NCBI RefSeq assembly: GCF_000203975.2
Contig: NZ_AFCF02000003.1
Location: forward strand, 379,327-443,326
Direction of reading: 5' to 3'
Source of the DNA: Leisingera sp. ANG1
GTDB taxonomy: Bacteria > Pseudomonadota > Alphaproteobacteria > Rhodobacterales > Rhodobacteraceae
DNA: 64,000 nucleotides
The position numbers and the translations under genes are program-made. Below, piece after piece: positions 36,054 through 46,741 of the stretch (the first letter of the stretch is position 1; the number at the start of each line of letters is the position of its first letter). The notes beneath the pieces were generated by a model. That model searched no databases and was not told where the DNA came from. It was given only the letters and a program-made list of their open reading frames with translations.

Positions 36054-36061
36054 GTACAATT
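36054..36061 (+). promoter_or_regulatory. Candidate EnuR operator ahead of uehA
   Basis: GTACAATT here matches the copy at 34614-34621 before enuR. A TTGACA hexamer at 36044-36049 lies just upstream and could be part of the promoter. Shared only by two sites, so it is a weak but specific candidate for the MocR operator. Confidence 0.4.
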
Positions 36062-36116
36062 CCTCTCAAGTCTGTCGCAGCGGTGCTCAGGCACCGGTGA
36101 GACTTGGGAGGAAATC

Positions 36117-37770
<1,654 letters not shown>

Positions 37771-37780
37771 GGACGGACCC

Positions 37781-39067
37781 ATGGCTGCAACCATTTTTCT
37801 GACCATGATTGTCCTGCTCCTGCTGGGCTTTCCGATGATGATCCCGCTGATTGCCGGCGCGTTCATCGGCTTTCTGATGCTGTTCGGCGATCTCGCCCGG
37901 ACAGAGACCATGGTGCAGCAGATGCTGGCGGGAATCCGGCCTGCTTCGCTGATTGCGGTGCCGATGTTCATCTTTGCCGCCGACATCATGACCCGCGGCC
38001 AGTCGGCCGGGCGGCTGATCAATGTCGTGATGGCCTATGTGGGGCATATCCGCGGCGGGCTGGCGATTTCCACCGCCGCCGCCTGCACCATGTTCGGCGC
38101 GGTGTCGGGATCGACTCAAGCAACCGTCGTCGCCATCGGCTCGCCCCTGCGGCCGCGGATGCTGCAGGCGGGGTACAAGGACAGCTTTGTGCTGGCCCTG
38201 ATCGTTAATGCCAGCGACATCGCCTTTCTGATCCCGCCGTCGATCGGCATGATCATCTACGGCGTGGTCTCCAGCACCTCGATTGCCGAGCTGTTCATTG
38301 CGGGCATCGGGCCGGGGCTGCTGATCCTGCTGCTGTTCTCCGTCTATGCCTACATCTATGCCGTGCGCAACAATGTACCGGCAGAGCCCAAGGCCAGTTG
38401 GAGCGAGCGGCTGAGGACTATGCGGCAGGCGCTGTGGCCGATGGGGTTCCCGGTGATCATCATCGGCGGCATCTACGGCGGCGTGTTCAGCCCGACCGAG
38501 GCGGCAGCGGCCTGTGTGCTTTATGCTCTGGTCCTGGAGGTGCTGGTGTTCCGCTCGATGACGCTGGTGGATGTCTATGACACCGCCAAATCCACCGGGC
38601 TGATCACTGCCATCGTGTTCATCCTGGTGGGGGCTGGAGCAGCGTTTTCCTGGGTGATTTCCTTCGCACAGGTGCCGCAGCAGATCCTGGGGGCCATCGG
38701 CATTGCTGAGATGGGCGCCATCGGGGTGCTGTTTGTGATCTCCATCGCGTTTTTCATCGGCTGCATGTTCGTCGACCCCATCGTGGTGATCCTGGTGCTG
38801 GTGCCGGTGTTTGCGCCGGTAGTGAAATCGGTTGGGCTGGACCCGGTGCTGGTCGGCACCATCATCACCCTGCAGGTTGCCATCGGATCGGCCACGCCAC
38901 CGTTCGGCTGCGATATCTTCACCGCGATTGCCGTGTTCAAGCGCCCCTACGCAGAGGTGGTGCGCGGCACCCCGCCGTTCATTCTGATGCTTTTGGGGGT
39001 GTCGGTGGCGCTGATCTTCTTCCCGCAGATTGCGCTGTTCCTGCGCGACCTGGCCTTTGCCAAATAA
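37781..39067 (+). CDS. uehC: TRAP transporter large membrane subunit
   Basis: A 428-residue DctM-type permease with about twelve hydrophobic segments; signatures MFGAVSGSTQATVVAIG and the TPPFGCDIFTAI stretch are present. It forms the transport channel with UehB. Ten bases after uehB. Confidence 0.93.
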   Translation: MAATIFLTMIVLLLLGFPMMIPLIAGAFIGFLMLFGDLARTETMVQQMLAGIRPASLIAVPMFIFAADIMTRGQSAGRLINVVMAYVGHIRGGLAISTAAACTMFGAVSGSTQATVVAIGSPLRPRMLQAGYKDSFVLALIVNASDIAFLIPPSIGMIIYGVVSSTSIAELFIAGIGPGLLILLLFSVYAYIYAVRNNVPAEPKASWSERLRTMRQALWPMGFPVIIIGGIYGGVFSPTEAAAACVLYALVLEVLVFRSMTLVDVYDTAKSTGLITAIVFILVGAGAAFSWVISFAQVPQQILGAIGIAEMGAIGVLFVISIAFFIGCMFVDPIVVILVLVPVFAPVVKSVGLDPVLVGTIITLQVAIGSATPPFGCDIFTAIAVFKRPYAEVVRGTPPFILMLLGVSVALIFFPQIALFLRDLAFAK

Positions 39068-39079
39068 GGAGGCACGGCG

Positions 39080-39517
39080 ATGTTCACATCCATTCTGGTG
39101 CCCTTTGACGGCTCCCAAGGGGCGGAGGCCGCGCTCGCCAAGGCGGCAGAGCTGGCGCAGCTGTGCGGCGCCGCGCTGACCCTGCTGACGGTCTACCGCC
39201 ACCACTCGCTGCTGGAGGCTTCGATGCATGTGGTGCGCCCGGATCAACCCGAAGATCTGGATGATGTCATGCGCAGCCACGCCCGAGAGGTGGCCGAACG
39301 CGGTAAGGCGCTGGCGGCGGAGGGCGGCGTTCAAAACCACCGCGCCTTTGTCAAAGGCGGCCCGGTGGCGCGCACCATCACCGGCTTCGCCGAAGAGCAC
39401 GGGCATGACCTTATTGTGATCGGCAGCCGCGGGCTTGGCTCCTTGGAGGGCGTCCTGCTGGGCAGTGTCTCACACAAGGTGACGAGCCTGGCGGAAACCC
39501 CGGTTCTTATTGTTTAG
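39080..39517 (+). CDS. usp: Universal stress protein linked to the ectoine TRAP system
   Basis: A 145-residue UspA-fold protein: ILVPFDGSQGAEAALAKA at the N terminus and the ATP-binding end GSRGLGSLEGVLLGSVSHKV. In Halomonas the equivalent TeaD binds ATP and damps ectoine uptake; a similar role here is inferred from the position after uehC. Confidence 0.92.
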   Translation: MFTSILVPFDGSQGAEAALAKAAELAQLCGAALTLLTVYRHHSLLEASMHVVRPDQPEDLDDVMRSHAREVAERGKALAAEGGVQNHRAFVKGGPVARTITGFAEEHGHDLIVIGSRGLGSLEGVLLGSVSHKVTSLAETPVLIV

Positions 39518-39527
39518 GAAACAGAAA

Positions 39528-40292
39528 ATGGCTCTTGATATCCATGCCACGCCCTCACGGGTTCCTGCCCGGCTGGACGACCGCCCGGTGCCCAAGCGGA
39601 TCGCGCTGGTGGCATTGGCGACCGACCACACGTCAGAGCGCGACTTTGCCCGGCTCTGCGACCCGGACCGGGTGGGCGTCTATGTGAACCGCATCAAATT
39701 CGAGAACCCGACCACAAAGGAGACGCTGCTGCAGACCGGCCCGCGGCTGGCTGAGGCGGCGGCGCAGATCCTGCCGGGGGAAGAGGTGGATGTGGTGGCT
39801 TACGGCTGCACCGCGGCCTCCATCGTCTTGGGCAACGATGCAGTGACTCGGTATCTGAACGCGGCCAAGCCGGACACGCCTTGCGTCACCCCCAGCTCTG
39901 CCGCGTTTGATGCGTTTGCCGCGCTGGGGGCCAAGCGGGTGTCACTGCTGACCCCCTACAGCCCCGCGGTCACCGAAGAGATGGCACAGTATTTTTCGGC
40001 GCACGGGCCGGAGGTGGTGAATGCCGCCTGTTTCGGTCTGACCGACGACCGCCAGATGGCGCGGATCTCCGAGGACAGCATCATCGAGGCGGGGATTGCC
40101 GCCTGCGATGCAGGGGCTGATGCGCTGTTTTTGTCCTGCACCGCACTGCGCGCCGCTGCTTGCGTGCAGCGGATCGAGGACCAGCTGGGCAAGCCGGTGG
40201 TCAGCTCAAACCAGGCGATGGTCTGGCGCTGTCTGCGGCTGGCCGGGGTAACGGATAAGGTGCCGGGCTACGGCCGGCTGTTTGAACTCTAA
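39528..40292 (+). CDS. eutA: Ectoine utilisation protein EutA (Asp/Glu racemase family)
   Basis: A 254-residue member of the Asp/Glu/maleate isomerase superfamily. The two expected catalytic cysteines are in YGCTAAS and LSCTALRA. It is proposed to work on hydroxyectoine derivatives with EutB and EutC. I start at 39528 after AGGAAAC; the ATG at 39510 overlaps usp. Confidence 0.88.
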   Translation: MALDIHATPSRVPARLDDRPVPKRIALVALATDHTSERDFARLCDPDRVGVYVNRIKFENPTTKETLLQTGPRLAEAAAQILPGEEVDVVAYGCTAASIVLGNDAVTRYLNAAKPDTPCVTPSSAAFDAFAALGAKRVSLLTPYSPAVTEEMAQYFSAHGPEVVNAACFGLTDDRQMARISEDSIIEAGIAACDAGADALFLSCTALRAAACVQRIEDQLGKPVVSSNQAMVWRCLRLAGVTDKVPGYGRLFEL

Positions 40293-40310
40293 CAAGACAA
40301 GACAGGTTCA

Positions 40311-41318
40311 ATGACTGAGAAAATCACCCTTCAGGACAGCTATCAGGCCCGGGCGCGGATCGCCGCGCGGGTCCGGCGGACGGCGATGGCGCCCTCACCC
40401 GTGCTGAGCGCACGGAGCGGCGGGCAGGTCTCGCTGAAGCTGGAAAGCAGCCAGATCACCGGCAGTTTCAAGCTGCGAGGAGCAACCAATGCGGTGCTGG
40501 CCCTGAGCGAAGAGCAGCGCGCGGCGGGAGTGGTTGGCGTCTCCACCGGCAACCACGGGCGCGGGCTGGCCTATGCGGCGGCGCAGGCCGGGGTGCGCTG
40601 CATTATCTGCATGTCGGAACTGGTGCCGCAGAACAAGGTCGAGGGCATCAAGTCCCACGGCGCCGAGGTTAGGATCATAGGCCGCTCGCAGGATGATGCG
40701 CAGGTCGAAGTCGACAAGCTGGTGGCCGGGGGCATGACCATGCTGCCGCCGTTCGACCACCGCGATATCATTGCCGGGCAAAGCACCGTGGCGCTGGAAA
40801 TGCTGGAGCAGGCGCCGGATCTGGAGACGGTGCTGGTGCCCTTGTCGGGCGGCGGGCTGATTTCCGGCGTGGCGATGGTGATGAAGGCGGTGAACCCGGC
40901 GATCCGGGTGATCGGTGTCAGCATGGAGCGCGGCGCTGCGATGCACGCCAGCCTGCAGGCCGGCAGGCCGGTGCAGGTTGAGGAGCTGCCGACGCTGGCA
41001 GATTCGCTCGGTGGCGGGATCGGGCTGGAAAATGCCTATACCTTTGAAATGACAAAGGCATTCGTCGATGATGTGGTGCTGCTCTCCGAGACGGAAATCG
41101 CGGCCGCCATCCGCCATGCCTATTTCGAGGAGCGGCTGGTGATCGAGGGCTCCGGCAGTGTTGGTATTGCGGCGCTGCTGGCGGGCAAGATAGGCAATCC
41201 AGGGCGCTGTGCGGTGCTGGTGAGCGGCCAGAACATCGCCATGGACCTGCACAAGCGCATCATCGATGGTGAAGATGTGGATGTGGCGGCGGAGAGCAAG
41301 GGAGGCGCGGATGCCTGA
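40311..41318 (+). CDS. eutB: Hydroxyectoine utilisation dehydratase EutB
   Basis: A 335-residue fold-type II PLP enzyme related to threonine dehydratase: PLP lysine 54 in GSFKLRGATN, phosphate-binding LSGGGLISGVAM, and SGSVGIAALL at the end. It is thought to remove the hydroxyl from the hydroxylated intermediate so it can join the ectoine pathway. Overlaps eutC by 8 bases. Confidence 0.9.
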   Translation: MTEKITLQDSYQARARIAARVRRTAMAPSPVLSARSGGQVSLKLESSQITGSFKLRGATNAVLALSEEQRAAGVVGVSTGNHGRGLAYAAAQAGVRCIICMSELVPQNKVEGIKSHGAEVRIIGRSQDDAQVEVDKLVAGGMTMLPPFDHRDIIAGQSTVALEMLEQAPDLETVLVPLSGGGLISGVAMVMKAVNPAIRVIGVSMERGAAMHASLQAGRPVQVEELPTLADSLGGGIGLENAYTFEMTKAFVDDVVLLSETEIAAAIRHAYFEERLVIEGSGSVGIAALLAGKIGNPGRCAVLVSGQNIAMDLHKRIIDGEDVDVAAESKGGADA

Positions 41319-42303
41319 CATCAAGATCCTGACCGAAGCGGAGCTGCGCGATCTGGTGCCGCTGGACGCGGATGCGGTGGACTGTGTCGAGCAGGGCTTC
41401 ACCACTCTTGCCGGCGGCAAGGTTGTGATGCCGCCGATCATGACGCTGCCGGTGCCCGATCACAAAGGCGAGGTCTGCGTGAAGACCGCCTATGTGCCGG
41501 GGATCGACAGCTTTGCGATGAAGATGAGCCCGGGGTTTTTCGACAACCCCAAGCTGGGCCTGCCCAGCACCACAGGGCTGATGGTGGTGTTCTCCAGCCG
41601 GACCGGCCTTTTAGAGGCGCTGCTTCTGGACAATGGCTATCTCACTGATGTGCGCACCGCTGCGGCGGGGGCGGTCGCAGCGCGCCACCTCGCGCGGGCG
41701 GATGCGTCCCGCGTCTGCATTATTGGCGCAGGTGTGCAAGCGCGGATGCAGCTGAAAGCGATGACCTTGGTGCGCGGCATTCAAAACGCCGTCATCTGGG
41801 CGCGGGAAAGCGCCAAGGCAGAGGCCGCGGCGGCCAGCCTGCGCAGCGAGCTGGGAATTGATGTCACCGCCGCTGCCGACATCGCGCAGGCGGTTGCCGG
41901 GGCGGATATTGTCGTCACCACAACCCCAGCAGCCGACCCTGTGGTCCAGGCGGAATGGCTGCGGCCCGGCCAGCTGGTGATCGCCATGGGCTCCGACCAG
42001 GAGCACAAATGCGAGCTGGAGCCTGCCTGTCTGACCAAGGCGGACCTCTATGTGCCCGACAGCCAGGCGCAATGCGCCGTCAAGGGCGAGCTGCGCAGCG
42101 CCATCGCCGCGGGGCTGATCGCCGGGCACCAGAGTTTTACGGAACTGGGAGCCATCACCTCAGGGCAGGCCCCCGGTCGCCAGTCGGACAACGAACTGAT
42201 CATTGCCGACCTAACAGGAACCGGTGTGCAGGACACCGCCATCGCAACGCTTGCAGGCTCCCGCGCTGATGCGGCGGGGGCTGGCGCCACTTTCACCAGC
42301 TGA
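41311..42303 (+). CDS. eutC: Ectoine utilisation protein EutC (ornithine cyclodeaminase family)
   Basis: A 330-residue mu-crystallin/ornithine cyclodeaminase family protein with a central NAD-binding motif CIIGAGVQARMQLKA and the substrate-side KMSPGFFDNP. Works after EutB in hydroxyectoine use. Start at 41311 within the eutB end (8-base overlap). Confidence 0.9.
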   Translation: MPDIKILTEAELRDLVPLDADAVDCVEQGFTTLAGGKVVMPPIMTLPVPDHKGEVCVKTAYVPGIDSFAMKMSPGFFDNPKLGLPSTTGLMVVFSSRTGLLEALLLDNGYLTDVRTAAAGAVAARHLARADASRVCIIGAGVQARMQLKAMTLVRGIQNAVIWARESAKAEAAAASLRSELGIDVTAAADIAQAVAGADIVVTTTPAADPVVQAEWLRPGQLVIAMGSDQEHKCELEPACLTKADLYVPDSQAQCAVKGELRSAIAAGLIAGHQSFTELGAITSGQAPGRQSDNELIIADLTGTGVQDTAIATLAGSRADAAGAGATFTS

Positions 42304-42322
42304 TCAACCAGGAACCACGCAT

Positions 42323-43510
42323 ATGGCAGACCCCAAGCTGTATTTCTCCCGCGCAGAATATCAGGCGCGCCTCGACAAGACCCGGGCCGAAATGTCCCGC
42401 CGCGGGCTTGACCTTCTGATCGTCACCGATCCCTCAAACATGAACTGGCTGACCGGCTATGACGGCTGGTCCTTCTATGTGCATCAATGCGTTGTCGTCG
42501 GCTTGGACGGTGAGCCGGTCTGGTACGGGCGCGGCCAGGACGCCAATGGCGCCTTGCGCACATGCTGGATGGAGCCTGCAAACATCATCGGCTACCCGGA
42601 TCACTACGTGCAGTCGACCGAGCGCCACCCGATGGATTACCTGTCGGCGCAACTGAAAGACCGCGGGCTGGACGGCGGCGCGGTCGGCGTTGAGATGGAC
42701 AATTACTATTTCACCGCCGCGGCCTATGCATCCCTGCAAAAGCACCTGCCGAATGCGCGGTTCGGCGATGCAAACGCGCTGGTAAACTGGCAGCGGGCGG
42801 TGAAATCCGAGGCCGAGCTGACCTACATGCGGCAGGCGGGCAAGATTGTGGAGCGGATGCACCAGAGGATCTTTGAGCGTGTCGAACCGGGTATGCGCAA
42901 ATGCGATCTGGTGGCCGATATCTATGACGCAGGCCTGCGCTATGACGCGGAGCTTGGCTTTGGCGGCGACTACCCGGCGATTGTGCCGCTGCTGCCCTCC
43001 GGCTCTGACGCGGCTGCGCCGCATCTGACCTGGGACGACCTGCCGATGAAATCCGGCGAGGGCACGTTTTTCGAGATCGCAGGCGTGGTGCACCGCTACC
43101 ACTGCCCGCTGTCGCGCACCGTGTTCCTGGGCAAGCCGACGCAGACCTTTCTGGACGCCGAAAAGGCCGTGCTAGAGGGGATGGAGGCCGGGCTGGAAAT
43201 GGCCAAGGCCGGCAACACCTGCGAGGATATCGCCAAGGCGTTTTTCAAGGTGCTGAAGACATACGGCATCGAAAAGGACAACCGCACCGGCTATCCGATC
43301 GGCGTTTCCTACCCGCCGGACTGGGGCGAGCGCACCATGTCGCTGCGCCCGGGTGACACCACGGTCCTAGAGGAGAACATGACCTTCCACTTCATGACCG
43401 GCCTCTGGATGGAGGATTGGGGATTTGAGATCACCGAAAGCATCCGCATCGGGGCGAACGGGCCGGAATGCCTGTCCGATGTGCCGCGCAAGATGTTCGT
43501 GAAGGACTGA
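42323..43510 (+). CDS. doeA: Ectoine hydrolase DoeA (M24 family)
   Basis: A 395-residue creatinase/aminopeptidase P fold enzyme. It opens the ectoine ring to N-alpha-acetyl-L-2,4-diaminobutyrate. Signatures: LLIVTDPSNMNWLTGYDGWSF, ERVEPGMRKCDL, EITESIRIG. Start at 42323 (MADPKLYFSRAEY), 19 bases after eutC. Confidence 0.93.
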   Translation: MADPKLYFSRAEYQARLDKTRAEMSRRGLDLLIVTDPSNMNWLTGYDGWSFYVHQCVVVGLDGEPVWYGRGQDANGALRTCWMEPANIIGYPDHYVQSTERHPMDYLSAQLKDRGLDGGAVGVEMDNYYFTAAAYASLQKHLPNARFGDANALVNWQRAVKSEAELTYMRQAGKIVERMHQRIFERVEPGMRKCDLVADIYDAGLRYDAELGFGGDYPAIVPLLPSGSDAAAPHLTWDDLPMKSGEGTFFEIAGVVHRYHCPLSRTVFLGKPTQTFLDAEKAVLEGMEAGLEMAKAGNTCEDIAKAFFKVLKTYGIEKDNRTGYPIGVSYPPDWGERTMSLRPGDTTVLEENMTFHFMTGLWMEDWGFEITESIRIGANGPECLSDVPRKMFVKD

Positions 43511-43513
43511 GCC

Positions 43514-44506
43514 ATGAAGCAAAATCCAATTTCCCCCACCATCCCGCTGGACCAGGACGGGGTGCACCACGGCTATCTGAAGCTGCCCTACAGCCGCGAT
43601 GATTCTGCCTGGGGCTCGGTGATGATCCCTCTGACGGTGATCAAGAACGGCGAGGGGCCGACCGCACTTCTGACAGGTGCCAACCACGGCGACGAATACG
43701 AAGGCCCGATTGCGCTTCAGGAACTGGCGGCAACCACGCGGGCGGAGGACATCACCGGCCGGCTGATCATCGTACCGGCCTTTAACTACCCGGCCTTCCG
43801 GGCGGGGACCCGCACTTCGCCCATCGACAAGGGCAATATGAACCGGTCGTTCCCGGGCCGCCCGGACGGCACCGTGACAGAGAAGATCGCCGACTACTTC
43901 CAGCGCACACTCATGCCGATGGCAGACCTGGCGGTGGATTTCCACTCCGGCGGCAAAACGCTGGATTTCGTACCCTTCGCCGCCGCCCATATCCTTGATG
44001 ACAAATCCACGCAGGAGGCGTGTTTTGCCGCAATGAAGGCCTTCAATGCGCCCTATTCGGTGGAGCTTTTGGAGATCGACAGCGCCGGCATGTATGACAC
44101 TGCGGTCGAGGAAATGGGCAAGGTCCTGGTCACAACGGAACTTGGCGGCGGCGGGTCGTCATCTGCGCGTAGCAATGCCATCGCCAAGAAGGGGCTGCGC
44201 AATGTGCTGATCCATGCGGGTATTTTGCGTGGCGAAATGCAGCTGGACGAGACCGTGAATCTGACGATGCCGGATGATGACTGCTTCCTGTTCAGCGAAG
44301 GCGACGGACTGTTTGAGATCATGGCAGACCTCGGCGAAGCAGTTGCCAAGGGTGATCTCCTAGCCCGCGTCTGGCCTCTGGACCGCACCGGCCAGCCGCC
44401 GGTGGAATACCGCGCCCGCCGTGCCGGCCTCCTGATCAGCCGCCACTTCCCCGGGCTGATTAAATCCGGCGACTGCGTTGCGGTTGTCGGCGTCACCGCC
44501 GGCTGA
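43514..44506 (+). CDS. doeB: N-alpha-acetyl-L-2,4-diaminobutyrate deacetylase DoeB
   Basis: A 330-residue zinc enzyme of the AspA/AstE family: the zinc ligands lie in GANHGDEYEG and VDFHSGGKTLDF. It deacetylates the DoeA product to 2,4-diaminobutyrate and so also removes the EnuR inducer. Three bases after doeA. Confidence 0.94.
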   Translation: MKQNPISPTIPLDQDGVHHGYLKLPYSRDDSAWGSVMIPLTVIKNGEGPTALLTGANHGDEYEGPIALQELAATTRAEDITGRLIIVPAFNYPAFRAGTRTSPIDKGNMNRSFPGRPDGTVTEKIADYFQRTLMPMADLAVDFHSGGKTLDFVPFAAAHILDDKSTQEACFAAMKAFNAPYSVELLEIDSAGMYDTAVEEMGKVLVTTELGGGGSSSARSNAIAKKGLRNVLIHAGILRGEMQLDETVNLTMPDDDCFLFSEGDGLFEIMADLGEAVAKGDLLARVWPLDRTGQPPVEYRARRAGLLISRHFPGLIKSGDCVAVVGVTAG

Positions 44507-44518
44507 TAGGCGGAAGGC

Positions 44519-44998
44519 ATGCAACTGGACCAGCGCGATCTCGACATTCTGCGCGTGCTCTCCACCGAGGGCCGCATCACCAAGGCCGCGCTGGCCGTGC
44601 GGATCGGCCTGTCGCCGACCCCCTGCTGGGACCGGCTGAAGAAACTGGAACAGGCCGGGCTGATCGAGGGCTACGGCGCCCGTATCAACCTGCGCAAACT
44701 GGCGCCGCATGTGACAGTCTTTGTCGCGGCTGAGATTGCCGACCACACCGCCGCCAGCTTCCGCGCGTTTGAGGCTGCGATGCAGCGCTATGAGGAGGTC
44801 ACCGCCTGCTGGGCGCTGGGGGGCGGGTTCGACTACCTGCTGCAGATCGTCACCCGCGACATCGACGCCTATCAACGGCTGATCGATGAGATGCTGGACG
44901 CCCGCATCGGACTTTCCCGCTATTTCACCTATGTGGTGACCAAGCCGGTCAAGGGCACGGGCGCGCCGCCGCTGGACATTCTTCTGGAGCAGGGGTGA
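44519..44998 (+). CDS. asnC: AsnC/Lrp-family regulator of ectoine catabolism
   Basis: A 159-residue Lrp-type protein: N-terminal helix-turn-helix (LDQRDLDILRVLSTEGRIT, LSPTPCWDRLKKLE) and a C-terminal RAM ligand-binding domain. It equals DoeX/AsnC of other ectoine loci, an activator of the operon that senses a pathway amino acid. Confidence 0.92.
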   Translation: MQLDQRDLDILRVLSTEGRITKAALAVRIGLSPTPCWDRLKKLEQAGLIEGYGARINLRKLAPHVTVFVAAEIADHTAASFRAFEAAMQRYEEVTACWALGGGFDYLLQIVTRDIDAYQRLIDEMLDARIGLSRYFTYVVTKPVKGTGAPPLDILLEQG

Positions 44999-45112
44999 TC
45001 CCGCGCAAATATCCCTGAGCGGCAGCTGTTTCTTCTGCACCGCCCCTGAACTTCAGTCACATCCTCTGCCCGCGTCAGGCACATTCCTCTGCAAGACATG
45101 AGGAGGACAGCC

Positions 45113-46588
45113 ATGACAGAGACCGCGCTCTCAGCCCGGACCGGGATTGCCGACAAGGCCCTGGTGCGCTCTTTTTCCTACATAGGCGGCAAATGGCGCG
45201 CCGCCGCCAATGGCGAGACCTTCCCGGTTTGCGATCCGGCCGATGGCGCAGAGCTTGGCCATGTGGCCAGCCTTTCAGCAGAAGAATCCTCTGCCGCGGT
45301 GGATGCGGCGCAGGCGGCCTTTGCGGCTTGGGCCGGGATGCTGCCGCAACAGCGCGCCGCCATCCTGCGCCGCTGGTTTGAGCTGCAGCTAGAACACAAA
45401 GAAGACCTCGCCCGCATCATGGTGCTGGAACAGGGCAAGCCGCTATCCGAGGCGCGCGGCGAAATCGACTATGGCGCTGCCTTTGTGGAGTTCTACGCAG
45501 AAGAAGCCAAGCGCCCCAACATCGAAGGCGTGACCAGCCATTTGCCAGACGCAGAGGTGGAGCTGTGGCGCGAGCCGGTGGGGGTGGCGGCGCTGATCAC
45601 GCCCTGGAACTTCCCCTCTGCCATGCTGACGCGCAAGGCAGCCGCTGCGCTGGCGGCGGGCTGCACCGTGGTGGCACATCCATCGGCTGAGACCCCCTTC
45701 AGCGCATTGGCGCTGGCGGAACTGGCAGAACGCGCAGGCTTCCCGCCCGGCGTGTTCAACGTGGTAACCGGCAACGCGCCCGCGATCGTTGCACCCTGGA
45801 CCCGCGACACCCGCGTGCGGGCGCTCTCCTTCACCGGCTCTACTGAGGTGGGCAAGCTCCTTTACCGCCAGTCGGCGGACACGGTGAAGCATCTGGTGAT
45901 GGAACTGGGCGGCCACGCGCCGGTGATCGTTTTCAAGGGCTGTGATCTGGACAAGGCCGTCAGCGAAACCATCAAGGCCAAATTCGCCACCTCCGGCCAG
46001 GATTGCCTCGGCGCCAACCGGATCTATGTGGAGCGCCCGATCTATGCAGAATTCTGCGCCCGCTTCACCGCAGCCGCCCAGGCGCTGACCATCGGCAAAG
46101 GCATGGAGGATTGCGACCTTGGCCCGCTGATGAATGAAAAGGCAGTTCAAAAGCAGGAAGAGCATGTGGCTGATGCGCTGGCAAAGGGCGCGACGCTGGC
46201 CTGCGGCGGCAAGCGGCACCCATTGGGTCCGCTGTTTTTTGAGCCTACCGTGTTGACCGATGTGCCCGCAGATGCGTGCATCATGTCGGAGGAGACCTTC
46301 GGCCCCGTCGCCCCCATCACCCCCTTCGACACCGAGGAGGAAGCGGTGGCGCGCGCCAATGACAGCGAATACGGGCTGGTCGCCTATGTCCACAGCCAGG
46401 ACCCGCGCCGCATTTACCGTCTCAGCCGCGCGCTGCAATACGGTATGGTGGCGGTCAATCGCACCAAGGTGACCGGCGCGCCGATCCCCTTTGGCGGCAC
46501 CAAGCAATCCGGCCTGGGCCGCGAAGGCGCGCGGCTGGGCATGGAGGAATTCACCGAGGTTAAATACGTCTGCCGCGACTGGGCGTGA
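45113..46588 (+). CDS. doeC: Aldehyde dehydrogenase DoeC (aspartate-semialdehyde dehydrogenase-like)
   Basis: A 491-residue NAD(P) aldehyde dehydrogenase resembling succinate-semialdehyde dehydrogenase. Signatures: TPWNFPSAMLTRK, MELGGHAPVIVF, catalytic Cys in SGQDCLGANR. In this locus it should oxidise aspartate semialdehyde made by DoeD to aspartate (named ssd in Ruegeria). Start at 45113 after AGGAGGAC. Confidence 0.92.
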   Translation: MTETALSARTGIADKALVRSFSYIGGKWRAAANGETFPVCDPADGAELGHVASLSAEESSAAVDAAQAAFAAWAGMLPQQRAAILRRWFELQLEHKEDLARIMVLEQGKPLSEARGEIDYGAAFVEFYAEEAKRPNIEGVTSHLPDAEVELWREPVGVAALITPWNFPSAMLTRKAAAALAAGCTVVAHPSAETPFSALALAELAERAGFPPGVFNVVTGNAPAIVAPWTRDTRVRALSFTGSTEVGKLLYRQSADTVKHLVMELGGHAPVIVFKGCDLDKAVSETIKAKFATSGQDCLGANRIYVERPIYAEFCARFTAAAQALTIGKGMEDCDLGPLMNEKAVQKQEEHVADALAKGATLACGGKRHPLGPLFFEPTVLTDVPADACIMSEETFGPVAPITPFDTEEEAVARANDSEYGLVAYVHSQDPRRIYRLSRALQYGMVAVNRTKVTGAPIPFGGTKQSGLGREGARLGMEEFTEVKYVCRDWA

Positions 46589-46593
46589 GGATA

Positions 46594-46710
46594 CCGGACT
46601 CCGGCGCGGAGTCCGGCCCGGATTTGCACGGCAAATCCGGGTGTCAGACACAGGCGGGACATCCCGGATTCCGCGCCGGAATCCGGGCCGGAATTCTCGC
46701 AGAATTCCGG
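46594..46710. repeat. Four tandem palindromic hairpins (REP-like) between doeC and doeD
   Basis: Four near-adjacent perfect stems each with a 3-base loop: 46594-46616 (CCGGACTCCG arms, 10 bp), 46617-46641 (CCCGGATTTGC, 11 bp), 46663-46687 (CCCGGATTCCG, 11 bp) and 46688-46710 (CCGGAATTCT, 10 bp). All start with CCGG or CCCGG, so they look like one repeat family. They fill almost the whole 153-base gap and probably act on mRNA stability or translation of doeD. Confidence 0.85.
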
Positions 46711-46741
46711 TTTGCCGCAGAACTTGAGAAGGAAAACACCA

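Noticed and set aside
36044-36060. TTGACA plus TACAAT as a sigma-70 promoter of uehA
   Set aside because: The spacing between the two hexamers is only 5 bases, far from the needed 16-18, so they cannot be a -35/-10 pair; the second is better read as an operator part.
46594-46710. Repeat cluster considered as a CRISPR array
   Set aside because: The units are different palindromes with no constant repeat and no spacer of regular length, and no cas genes are present.
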